Shown here: piece by piece, positions 11,076 to 20,887 of the stretch
How positions within the stretch are numbered: the first letter of the stretch is position 1
Layout of the letters: the number at the start of each line of letters is the position of its first letter
The notes under the pieces: generated by a model
Database searches by the model: none
Seen by the model: the letters and a program-made list of their open reading frames with translations, nothing else
Told to the model about the DNA's origin: nothing
Program-made: the position numbers and the translations under genes
Assembly (NCBI GenBank): GCA_036785325.1
Contig: JAXIVH010000007.1
Location: 2,002,093 to 2,066,092 of the forward strand
Direction: 5' to 3'
Length of the DNA stretch: 64,000 bases
Source of the DNA: Urophycis tenuis
Taxonomy: Eukaryota > Chordata > Actinopteri > Gadiformes > Phycidae

Positions 11076-11755
11076 TCTTGGGCTGCATTCGAATACTCAT
11101 ACTTGACTGCTATATAGTATGCATTTTGTAGTATGTGACATACTGTATAGTACGTCCAAATGCTTAGTACGCATTGTGTAGTAGGGAAAAAGTTTCCAAA
11201 TGCATACTACCGCCACAGTGTACAACGGTAGGACACTACACTATCCCACAATTCAGCGGGAGACTGGTAACCGAAGAAGAAGAACGCCGCGGAGAAAATT
11301 AAAAAAAAAAAATTGGCGGATAGATTGCAAATCCGGCAACACCAGCAGCGGCTAAAGCGGCAATGGATATGTTCAAATGTAAGTACAAGTATAAATGTTT
11401 CTTTCATTGGTAATTACGAACATGTATGTGCTGTCTTTCTTGTCATGGTGAAGTCGACCTCGATTTGTTTTTTGTTTTTCGGGCTGAGGTAAATGCTACG
11501 TGTTGGCAGCTAGCTATCAACAATAATAACGTGATTTCACGTAGTAAAGTAGTGCCGTTTTGTTAGTCCATTGTAGCTTGTATTTGCTGTGGATATAACA
11601 TTTATGTTGGTTTATTTGATGGCTTAACGACAGGTTACGATTATGAATTATGAGAGTAGAAAAATATTAATTGAGAGAGGGAGAGATCAACGTACCAAGT
11701 GCCAATAGGTTTTGAACTAGTAGCCAATAAACTCACCAATGTACATGCACCTCAA
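11076..11755. mobile_element. Possible DNA transposon left end with a short 5' exon
   Basis: It begins GGGCTGCATTCGAATACTCA, followed by short inverted motifs (CATACTAC/GTAGTATG), exactly at the break in the LINE RT. A possible exon ends near 11380 (ATGTTCAAAT|GTAAGT). The matching right end was not found in the window, so the element is either truncated or its other end lies outside. Confidence 0.35.
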
Positions 11756-11991
11756 GGCCCCGTCCCATTTCTCCCCCCTTAAAAATTCCACTTGGTTTGG
11801 AGTAGAGGTCGACCGATAGTGAATTTTTAAAGGCCGATATAATAACGATAGTTTGGAGCAGGAAAAAGCCGATAGCCGATTAATCGGCCGATACCCCCCT
11901 CCCCCTCCCCCATGTGCGCTGTTTGCAGAGCAGCCCCTCCCCTCAGTGATCAGAGAGACAGACAGCAGCGCAGGCCAGGGAAGGAGCAGTT

Positions 11992-12754
11992 TAGGGCTGC
12001 TCGATTATGTCAAAAATGATAATCACGATTATTTTTGATTGATATTGTAATTGTGATTATTAAAGACGATTATTCATTGATTTAAAAAAAAAATAAATCT
12101 AAAAATGTTTTTGATGGTGCGACTCAAACAGAGGTCCATTGTGGTGGCAAAATATAATGCTGTTGACACTTCTCTTGCAACTTTTCCACGACATTCGTTA
12201 TAAAAGGCAGGCAGCGCAATTCTACTGAAATGGTGACGTGGTGGTAACACATACCGCTTGTCCAATGTGTTTATCAGTTTATTGAACGCCGGGTCGCTAA
12301 CGGTGCTGATAGGGCACATGTCTTTGGCAATCATGTATGCGATTGCATCCGTTATTTCTTTATGCCTGCGGGAGCTGGGTGGATATGGGGTGGCAATGTA
12401 TAGCGTCTCCTTAATTGAGGATTGTGTTGCGGTGGCAGGAGTGGAGGAGCGTTTCATTTTTTCCTTCATTGCTTGGTCATGTATTACTCTGTGTGCGGAC
12501 TTTAAGTGGTTAAATAGATTGGTCGTATTCGCTTGAGGTGCAGACCGTACGGTCGCGTGACATATCTTGCAAGTTTTCAGGCGGGGGTGGGGCGCAGCGG
12601 AGTGCGCAGGTGGAGAAAGAAGGGTTCGCTCCATTTACCACAAAAAACACGGCGGGTGGCAGAATGATCGTTTTATTACGATTATCTTGTTTTAATGATC
12701 AAGGGAAGCCAAAATCGTAATCGAAATCGAAATTCAATTAATCGCCCAGCCCTA
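11992..12754. mobile_element. hAT deletion derivative (hAT-B), 8-bp TSD GAGCAGTT
   Basis: The ends TAGGGCTG and CAGCCCTA are flanked by GAGCAGTT on both sides (11984-11991, 12755-12762). It is inserted within hAT-A. It retains only the transposase N-terminus (minus strand, 12074-12634), so it depends on an autonomous relative for movement. Confidence 0.95.
12074..12634 (-). pseudogene. hAT transposase N-terminus (BED finger) in hAT-B
   Basis: A 186-codon minus-strand frame. It has a BED zinc finger at about residues 20-50 (CKICHATV … NTTNLFNHLKSAH) followed by the ZBED-type linker and start of the transposase fold (ITDAIAYMIAKDMCPIS, KYVLPPRHHFSRIALPAFY). It ends shortly after where the first catalytic Asp would lie; the RNase H core and hATC dimerisation domain are deleted. 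BED-only products of this kind could still bind termini and compete with full-length transposase, but that is inference. Confidence 0.85.
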
Positions 12755-14934
12755 GAGCAGTTCATTGCAATGTGGGGAAAAAAACAGCCATCGGCCACTA
12801 TCGGGCCAATTTCAGTTAATGCCGGTAGTTAATAAAACGTCCTATCGGCGCCGATTAATCGGTCGACCTCTAGTTTGGAGTGCCCTCAACAGTAAATTCC
12901 CCTCGCCGAGGGAAGTGGCTGAAAATCTTTCCCTATGAAATTGGGACACCACTAGCATAGTGAACTAGCGTAGTGAACGTAACGAACGTGCTCACATACG
13001 TCACTCGTTGACAAGTCTGCCGATAACGCTACTACTATTTTCATTCATGAAAAAATGCCGCCGGTTCCAGCTGTTGTGTTGCCTGTTGCATGGGCTGTGT
13101 TTGTTTATCTCCGTCTAATTAATGAACAGAGAAGAAATGTGGAGAACAGAAGACGCATTCGCCGGTTTCTTTGCCTTGTAGACTTGTTTCAGGTAAGTTG
13201 ATTTGTTTAAATATTTTGACGTTATGTTCACCTCAGTAGTTGGCGATTTAACGTTAACGTTAGCTAAACTAGAAATACCTGTTTGTGTCGATAAAATAAG
13301 ACAATCTACACATTCAGATCGTATAGTTAAATCCAGTCTATACTTGAATCATTTAACGTTATATAGCCTGTGTAACATAAGGAGAAAGTAATTAAAACAA
13401 AGTATACACAACTATCCAGCTAGTGTACAACACTTTCTGCAGTCCTCTGGGAGAGGGGTAGGCTAGCTATGAGACATCAAGGTTGAGGTAAACCTCAAGA
13501 CTGCTGTTTACTGAAAGCAACATTTGAGTGGGGGAGGGCAATACAAACACAAAAGCAGACGTCTGAAGGGTATTCCACAACTGTGGTTAAGTGATGTCAC
13601 CAATCTATACTGACTGTGGAATATGTGTAATGCTCTGTTTTTACTAAACTAATCGATCATGCATTCAGATCAAACTGGTGTTGTTGGTGGGGCCATGACT
13701 CATGCAATAATGTTGGTTCTTCATTGTTTTCCAGAGTGACTGTCCAGCGACCTATTGCATGTTAAACATCGATGTTCCCATCCTACGCCTGTGGTTCAAT
13801 GTGGAGTTAGAGATCAGTCAGGACTTCAGGTTAAAAAGACGGGCCATGCATGCCCTGCAACGCCTCATGCAAAGAGAGCAGGACCATGGCTGGGGCAATG
13901 AACTAGAAGTCCTCATTTATGTCTATTGGCTTGCCCATTGTCTTTCCTACCGTGTGGTGTGTAGAGGCTTTAGTGTTCCCAAATCCACCGTCCACAGGAT
14001 TGTTCACAGGGTGGCCCAGTTCATTTGGGACAATTTACATAGAGCCATCAGTTTTCCAAAGCCTGCAGACATGGACACTGTGGGTAATGGATTTGCCCAG
14101 CTTGCTGGGACACCAGTACTAAACAAAGCTGTTGGTGCTATTGACCGTTGTCACATTCGTATCAAGCCTCCATCTCTTCATCGTCTTGACTGTCTCATTT
14201 ACAAAAGTTTTTGTTCCATGAACATGCAAGCCATCTGTGACCATACTGGAAAATTCCTGGATATTTTCGTGGGCTATCCAGGTGCTGTTCACGACACCCG
14301 CGTTTTAAAGAGCAGTTTTTTCTACCTGGCTAAAAGGTATCCACCTCATGGATATTTCATCCTGGGAGATGGTGGATATCCTTGTTTGGAGACACCAATC
14401 TGCCTAATAACACCTTACAGAGAACCTGTGAATGGCCGGGTGCAAAGAAAGTTCAACTACCACCAATCAAGGGCACGTTCGGTTGTGGAGAGAGCGTTTG
14501 GCATAATGAAGACTCGCTGGAGGTCCACTCTTTTCAGGGCCCTGGAGGTCAGTCCTACATTTGCATCCCAGGGGCCTCATTTATCAACCGTGCGTACGCA
14601 CAGATTTGTGCTTACGCAGTGCGTACGAACATTCCCACGCAAAGTATGGGATTTATCAACTTGTACTTGTGCGTAGGAACGTGCGTAAATTTAAGCACAA
14701 CTCTGACCATGCGTACGCACAAAACCTAGTGGTAGAATAGTGAAACTACTAAGAGAACCCGTCAAGAGTCGCAGTGTTCAGCAATCACAAACGTCACACA
14801 TACCCCCTGTATCCTCTAATTAATAACAATTCTCAATTAGTAAATTAGCAGACATTTTTGAATAATTGGTATGACAAGCTATAAAAGACAGCTGGGACAG
14901 GACAACCTAAAAAAGACAACTTGAAATAAGGACG

Positions 14935-15300
14935 ATGGCGTATCTTGCACTTTTGGAAGATTTAGAGAACCATGCGCTCCGCAGGGAACGCGTGTTCAAA
15001 GAGCGTGTGGACTTGCTCAGTCAGAGCACAGAGTGGCTTCTCAGCAGGTACAGATTCCCAAAAAATATACTTGTAGATTTATGCCGGGATTTACAACCTA
15101 TATTGGAGCGAGAGACCACACGAACCAAAGCCATCCCAGTGCACATCCAGCTCCTGTCCACAATGGGTTTTTTGGCCACCGGGACATTTCAACGTTAGAT
15201 TGGAGACATATGCGGCATTTCACAGCCGACACTGAGTAGAATCATGCCAGAGGTGTTGGATGCAATCATTTCTCTAGCCCCACTTTACATTCAGTTCCCG
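14935..15300 (+). pseudogene. Truncated Harbinger transposase of the nested element
   Basis: It starts MAYLALLEDLENHALRRERV and continues through SRYRFPKNILVDLCRDLQPI to FLATGTFQR, the N-terminal region of HARBI1-like transposases. A TAG stop follows. In the same frame the protein would continue IGDICGISQPTLSRIMPEVL DAII to about 15300, the HTH. The catalytic DDE core is deleted. The same TAG occurs in the copy at 38742-39005, so the stop was present before the family spread. Confidence 0.85.
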
Positions 15301-15532
15301 TACAGGCAACAGCAACAAGCTGAAATTACAACAAGCTGCAGGTACCCCCCAGAGCAGACGAGCCCATGCCCAACGCGGAGCATTTACCACCTGCTAATGC
15401 CACCGCCATTCAAACAAGAGAGAGGATCATACAGAGGTTTTAGGCAAGTCTGCCTGTTAACCCATCTTTGAAAAGTGAGCAATTTCAGATCAAAAGTGTG
15501 CGTGGAAAATAATCTCAACATCATTCCACATT

Positions 15533-16328
15533 TTAAAGTAATTTATTGCACATTTGTGTTGCGCAGGCAGCAATCTGCTTAAGTGAGTCGTTTATTTGCA
15601 GTAGAGTGCTTGATATGTTTGTGAGTTGTTGTTTTATTTCATGTATGGCCTCGGTGGTCTCCTGCTGGTTTTTGAGGACGTCTGTGGTCAGCACTCTCGC
15701 CCCCCCAGAACGCACTGGAGGAATTGTGGATGGTCCCGGCTGCTCCTGTTCCTCCAACGCCTCCGGCTCCTGACCACAGGCCGGACTGGCTTGGGTTTCT
15801 GAGTTCAACCAATTAACATCACATTATTGCCACGTTTGCTTTAATTTAAATCCACGAATTAAAGTGTTAAAATAAACATAAAAATAAACACATTTTATTT
15901 TACCTGCAATGTGACTGGTCGATGGTACCGCTGGTTCTTCTCCTAGAGCGTCTGTATCACCACCGGGGATAATGCCACACAATGCCGTGTCCCCGATGAT
16001 GCTGGCAATGCGGGCATCCATGGGGGTCAGCTGGGTGGTTGCTTGCCCCCCTCCGGTTTGTGATATTTGGCGTCTGTGTACGCTGACGCGTTTCTTTGCA
16101 TGTAGTTTAACATCATACCATTTTTTATTTTATTTCTAGGGCAGATCTTTTTTCAGAACCAACAGAGTTGACAGCAGCCGTCACTTGGTTCCATGCAGCG
16201 GTTTTTCTTGTATTGCTCACACCGGCGTTCAACGTGCCAAACAAAACATTTTGGTGACAATCAACTTCATGAACCAGTACCTCAATCTCGGAGTCGGAGA
16301 AGTTCTTCTTTTTCACCCTCTTTGCCAT
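15533..16328 (-). pseudogene. Myb/SANT-like accessory protein of the nested Harbinger
   Basis: Exon 1 (about 15904-16328) begins MAKRVKKKNFSDSEIEVLVH and contains the tri-helix signature (AAWNQVTAAVN…, then KKWYDVKLHAKKR). A one-base shift lies between ALEIK and KKWYD near 16128. It continues to a GTAAAA donor at about 15904. Exon 2 (15533 to about 15808) encodes a Pro-rich linker and an amphipathic C-terminal helix (ETTEAIHEIKQQLTN…LKQIAACA). In PIF/Harbinger systems this protein binds the termini and imports the transposase into the nucleus. Only one frameshift separates it from a complete frame, in contrast to the deleted transposase. Confidence 0.75.
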
Positions 16329-17945
16329 GATTTCGGTGATGGGATTTCCATTGACGTGTTATTTAAGGGATTGGCGCTACCATATATGGTTAATTGGAGG
16401 CGTTTCTGAATGCAAATGACTCTAACCGTGCACGAGCATGGTAGTTGAGAACAGGTGGGATTTATCATCACGGATTACTTATTGATGTGCGTACGACCGG
16501 TGTCCGCACGCTTGATAAATGCAGATTTTTTTGTACTTACGCACATTCTAAATTTCATGCGTACGAACGAAATTAGAACTTTTCCTACGCACGGTTGATA
16601 AATGAGGCCCCAGGTCATAGCATCATGTTTTTTTCCTGCACAATGTTTGTATTGACAATGGAGATGTCCTGGAACCAGATATTGACGTGGCACTTGACAT
16701 CCTGGACCCAGAACCTCCCCTACAAAAAGCTCCTGAGGCACATGAAACACCAGGGAATGCTACAAGGGACAGGCTTGCTGCTCTGATCAACGCATAAGCC
16801 CCTCATTAGAACACTTCTGATGACAATTGTAAATAGTTCAAAACTCTGAGGGTGTTTCTTACATGCACACGTTTTTTTTTGTGCTGTTCTATTGTGATAA
16901 TTTTCTCTACATTTCTATTAAACTTTAATTCTATTTTGACAACATGGTGATGGTTTATTTTATAATGATCTAGACATGCAATTAGTGTAATGGTATGATT
17001 GGTCAAAAACCTTTTAAGATTCATATTTTCTTTGAAGAAGTTTGTTTAAAAAGTACACAGATAAATAAATAAATTAAAATCTGAACACAACAGGAACCCA
17101 ACCCCAACAAAACATAACTATTGTTCTGGCATTTTTTCCACAAGCCTCTCGAACAGGATTAAAAATCTCTCAGTTTTGGCCTCTGTTTCCTCATGCCTTT
17201 TCTGCTCCTTCACAGATTAGGCTTGAATGGCCTCGTTACCTCTCTTCCTGCTTTTTGTGGCTGAAGTCGTGGGGGGAGTGGTGGGAGGAAGAGTAGGCTC
17301 AGAGAGGTCTTCCCCGGCGGGTTCAGGTTCAGATTAATTTTCTGGTGCGACCATGGCCTGGGGGGCAGGGGGGTTTTGGTGCTTCAGTATTGCCACAGTT
17401 ATAGGCTATAGTTATACGCTATTTTTGAAGATGTGATAGTTCCTACTCCTATCAACTTACCAATAGCAATGTTGTGGGGTCCTCTGCCAGCTGGAAAGAG
17501 GCCACAATCACGGGAGGATCTATGGCTGGCCTTCCCCCCAAATAGGCATGCATCGCCTCATAGTATCTCCAATTGGATACTGTCAATTCCCCGCTGTCTG
17601 TACCTGAGCCAGTCTTTGGTTGTTTCAGGTCCTACAATAGCAACCACACACACACATGCACGCACACGCACGCACGCAGAGAGAGAGAGAGAGAGAGCAA
17701 AATTGAAACATGTAGGATTTAAAGTAAGATGTAGGTGATGAAGACATGAAACAGATCTCTATCAAAAAAAATACCTTGTATCGCTTCTTTAAGTTTTTCC
17801 ACTTCTTACTTGCTTTCTCTCCTGTGACTTTTCCTTCCAGGCCCAGGTCTTTCACTGCTCTCCTATAAACATACGGATATGATGATTAGCTGCATCAAAA
17901 TGCATTGTAGCTGGGGACTACAGCATTATTAGACATTGATATTGT

Positions 17946-18290
17946 CAGTGGCGGTTTTAGGCACGGGCAGACCGGGCAGCCGCTTTGGGGGGGGGGGGCA
18001 CGAGAACTTAAAAAAAAAAAAAAAAAAAAAAATCATCTGCGCCGCGAAGCGCTTCTCTATAGTATATCTATCATGTCACTATGTGGGGAATTGGCGAATT
18101 GTCGCCCCCTGCAGCTGCGGGGGGGAGGGGGACACGGGACTGCGACGACAGTTTGGCATTTGTGTGAAAAAAAGTATTTTTTTTTGGCGGGGGGGCATGC
18201 GCAGAGGGAATCTCGCTCGTGGCGTAATTCAATGTAGAACCAATGTAGAACTGGATATTGTTATCAGTTATTGAATTGTACAAACTGGTT
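17946..18290. mobile_element. Possible small DNA element in intron 2
   Basis: It begins CAGTGGCGGTTTTAGGCACG (a start common to some hAT-like fish MITEs) and contains a poly-G run, a 23-base poly-A and short GC palindromes. No clean opposite end or target duplication was seen. Confidence 0.3.
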
Positions 18291-18732
18291 ACTCACTCCA
18301 ATAACATTTTTGAAGCATTTTTTTTTTTTGTGAACTTCTCCTCATTTTCCGACCTGAACTCAATGAGGTCCAAGGTCTGCTGTACAGTCCCTGCAATAGG
18401 AGAGAACAAGACGGGGTTTTGAATGGTCAATACGATCTGATGAGTGTTTTTACATACACATAGCTGCTATTATGACCAGTAGCAGCTAGACTATTTTTAA
18501 TATATATATATTTTTATATACATACATACTTTTGATTTCTAATTGCATTCAATCTGTGTATTCTAATGCTGCTGCTACGTTGCAATTTCCCAGTTTGGGA
18601 TTAATAAAGTATTTCTATTTCTATTTTTCTATTTCTATCGATATTGATGGGCAATACGGTTGGGACCCGTGTAAACTCTGTTGAAAGCACTCGTCAGATA
18701 ACTTTATCTGATATTTTAACATTAGTGTTCAA

Positions 18733-19862
18733 TAGGGGTGTCACGATTCTCCAAATCCTCGATTCGATTAGGTTTTCGATTCTAAGGTCACAGTTCAATT
18801 CGATTCTTGATTTTTACATGTTTTTACATTTTACATTTTTAATTTCCCAGTCATCATTAATGTAATGTGCTGTGACTGTCATGAAGCTCTGTGTTGCTCT
18901 GGAAGTCCAGCAATCTGTAGTTAAGGCCACTAAATATGCACTGCTCAGACCTTCAATAACTTTCTCCTTTACATTATTGTACATGGAGGGTATCACCGTT
19001 GCTGTGAGATGCGTTCTACTTGGGATTCCGTAGCGTGGTTCTAGCACGCTAATTAAATGCCTTAAACCGGAGTTTTCCACCACCGAATAAGGTTGCATGT
19101 CTGCAGCTACGAATACTCCTAAGGCGCTTGTTATTGCATTTGCGCGAGCTGAGTTACCTGGGAGTTTAATTCCGAATGAAGACGGAGTAGTAGTTTGTGT
19201 CACAGGTGTTGGTTTAACAGATAAATCTATGTTTTTGTGGTGCCTGCGGAGATGCGCTGCCATGTTAGTCGTGCTGCCGGTGGAAGAATAAGGTACACGC
19301 GCATAGCAGAGCTTGCAAACTGTGGCTTTTTTGTCAACCACGCGAACTTTGTCCACGTAACTCACTGGAAATCCGAAATGCTTCCACACCGTTGACTTTA
19401 GTGAAAGAGGAGGGGGTTCAATTTCCATCGTTTCGTCTGCAGTTGCCATTGTTGTATAGCGGCGTAGTCCCTTTCAGGAATAGGGCGGTGCGTGAGGTGC
19501 GTAAGGTGTGTGTGGGTGAGCGAGAGTGAGGGGGCGTGTGTACGTGCGGACAGTGAATGAATGAGAGACGAAGGAGAAGCGAAAGGAGTCGCAGTAGTAG
19601 TGACAGCAATAAAGTGTACAATATAGACTGCAGTTTGGCTGTGAATAAAGGCGACGGCTCCTCAAGATACAACACAAAGCTTGAGATACAAGATACAAAG
19701 CTCGAGATTGACTCGCAGCACTTCAACACCTGTGTTTTTTTTCCCGTTTGGCAAGCAGACCGGACGTGGCAGCATCGACGATTCCATTTTTTAATTCGAA
19801 ATTCGGGATTGTGACTTAATTTCGGTCGATTTCGATTAAAAATCGAAATCTTGACACCGCTA
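18733..19862. mobile_element. hAT deletion derivative (hAT-C), 8-bp TSD GTGTTCAA
   Basis: The ends TAGGGGTGTCACGATT and AATCTTGACACCGCTA are imperfect inverted repeats flanked by GTGTTCAA on both sides (18725-18732, 19863-19870). It is inserted in intron 1 of the Harbinger-1 Myb gene. It contains a minus-strand BED-finger ORF (18814-19449). Confidence 0.95.
18814..19449 (-). pseudogene. hAT transposase N-terminus (BED + linker) in hAT-C
   Basis: A 211-codon frame. It has an acidic start (MATADETMEIEPPPLSLK), a BED finger at about residues 20-70 (VWKHFGF … CKLCYARVPYSSTGSTTNM … HLRRHH), then the ZBED1-type linker (VAADMQPYSVVENSGLRHLI, RYGIPSRTHLT) and the first catalytic Asp region (LTTDCWTSRATQSFMTVTAHY). 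The sequence stops soon after. The remaining catalytic residues and the hATC domain are deleted. The frame is clean from Met to the deletion point. Confidence 0.85.
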
Positions 19863-20524
19863 GTGTTCAAACTTCAACGGTCCCTTAGATGTGTATCAAA
19901 CTAACATATCCCAACATATTTTGAAATTTTAACATGCTTATTTGCAAAAATATACTTACAACGGAATTGTTCCTCTCCAGCTGTGTCCGCCATCTTTGCT
20001 GTCAAAATCAGCCGGCTCCCTGAGTTCGCATGGTATCATGGGTAATTTCATCTTCCACTTCGTTTTAAGCCTGCATTGACCTCACTGCGTTTGAGGGTTG
20101 ATTATAAGGGGAAAATAGCACTTCCCCTTGCTCCATGAGTAATGGTACACCCCTACCCCTACACGAGAACGTGCAAAATGTAGGGTTAGGGCAAAAATGT
20201 AGGGGTAGGGGAGGTATTGGGACGGAGCCCAAGTCTCATGTCTTACAATGAATTACTTTGGCTGAATATCTGATTTGTCATAATTTGCTTCGACGCAGGG
20301 ACCGACGAGCACACCCGCCAGCTCATAGCCTGGCGGGCTGCAAATACACACCTATTCACAGGTGTGAAGAAGTCCGCGAAAGATGGCTGGGAGTACGTAA
20401 AAGTAAACATATGTTAGAAGACTTCGGTTAAATATAGTTGTTTTATCCTTTGCTTATTGTATTTGTCTCTCTTCTGCAGACAATTTATCAAAGACAAGGG
20501 GCTGGAGGGAAAGATTTCGGGCAC

Positions 20525-20880
20525 TAGGGATGCCCGATCCAGCATTTTGCACTTCCGATCCGATACCGATATTGTAGCTTTTAGTATCGGCCGATACTGA
20601 TACCAGTCGATCCAAGCATGTACTAAAGATTAAAGATATTTACTTATTTTGTTGTCAGACTCATGTTGAACAGGGTTTTACTCTTAAGAACAACAAGCCA
20701 ACTTAATTAGGTTAGTTTGAATAATCCATAATGGTTGGTAATGAGAAGCTGACCTGTTTATTCTTAACAGGGTTAAATAAACACAAAATAGACAAAATAA
20801 TAAATAGTCAATTAAGCACACAAACTGAATTGGCATCAGTGCTCTGCTGTTGAACAACAGGAGTGTAAACCAAGGCTTAA
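20525..20880. mobile_element. hAT element left end, truncated
   Basis: Starts TAGGGATGCCCGATCC with CCGATAC/GTATCGG subterminal repeats, the usual look of a fish hAT terminus. The preceding 8 bp, TCGGGCAC, would be its target duplication, but no second copy or right end was found. DIRS sequence follows directly. Confidence 0.55.
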
Positions 20881-20887
20881 AAAGCCA

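Larger units (their letters stand above)
11803..12872. mobile_element. Non-autonomous hAT element (hAT-A), 8-bp TSD GTTTGGAG
   Basis: The ends TAGAGGTCGACCGAT and ATCGGTCGACCTCTA are perfect inverted repeats flanked by GTTTGGAG on both sides (11795-11802, 12873-12880). An 8-bp duplication is diagnostic of hAT insertion. It sits about 40 bp inside the left end of Harbinger-1. Apart from hAT-B inserted in it, it has no coding capacity (about 300 bp of own sequence). Confidence 0.95.
14572..16610. mobile_element. Nested non-autonomous Harbinger (Harbinger-N, copy 1), TSD CAG
   Basis: The ends GGGCCTCATTTATCAACCG and its reverse complement are flanked by CAG on both sides (14569-14571, 16611-16613), a CWG target typical of PIF/Harbinger. 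It is inserted in the transposase exon of Harbinger-1. Subterminal GCGTACGCA-type motifs repeat many times at both ends. It carries a truncated transposase (14935-15300, +) and a nearly complete Myb-like gene (15533-16328, -). A second copy of the family lies inverted at 38121-39368. Confidence 0.95.
13055..16797 (+). pseudogene. PIF/Harbinger DDE transposase, split by a nested Harbinger
   Basis: Exon 1 (13055-13192, 46 codons, starts MPPVPAVVLPVAW) ends CAG|GTAAGT in phase 0. Exon 2 starts at 13735 after TTTTCCAG, also phase 0. Exon 2 encodes an HTH-containing N-terminus and the DDE_Tnp_4 core: first Asp in GAIDRCHI (Arg replaces the usual Gly), second Asp in GAVHDTRV, Glu in SVVERAFGI. After FASQ the coding sequence is cut at 14571 by a 2,039-bp insertion and resumes at 16614 (VIASC…). 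A run of seven T near 16627 then shifts frame, after which HNVCIDNGDVLEPD…ALINA and a TAA at 16795 complete the gene. The lesions are the insertion and one frameshift. Confidence 0.85.
17118..19993 (-). pseudogene. Myb/SANT-like accessory gene of Harbinger-1, five exons
   Basis: Exons on the minus strand: 19960-19993 (starts MADTAGEEQFR), 18297-18390 (94 nt), 17775-17862 (88 nt), 17461-17631 (171 nt), 17118-17357. All have GT-AG borders and phases agree. Exon 1 ends with T and exon 2 begins GG, forming the conserved Myb Trp codon across the splice. The product reads QQTLDLIEFRSENEEKFT, LGLEGKVTGEKASKKWKNLK and RRYEAMHAYLGGRP-type segments, then a charged C-terminal helix. Exon 5 has two in-frame TAA codons, so the C-terminus is damaged. 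Intron 1 holds hAT-C. The gene converges on the transposase. Confidence 0.8.
11756..20229. mobile_element. Large PIF/Harbinger element (Harbinger-1), TSD CAA
   Basis: The ends are GGCCCCGTCCCA (11756-11767) and TGGGACGGAGCC (20218-20229), reverse complements with one mismatch, flanked by CAA on both sides (11753-11755, 20230-20232). Inside are a + strand DDE transposase gene (13055-16797) and a convergent - strand Myb/SANT-like gene (17118-19993), the usual two-gene layout of PIF/Harbinger. About 4.2 kb of its length is later insertions: hAT-A with hAT-B inside it, a nested Harbinger in the transposase, and hAT-C in a Myb intron. Both genes carry disabling lesions. Confidence 0.85.
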
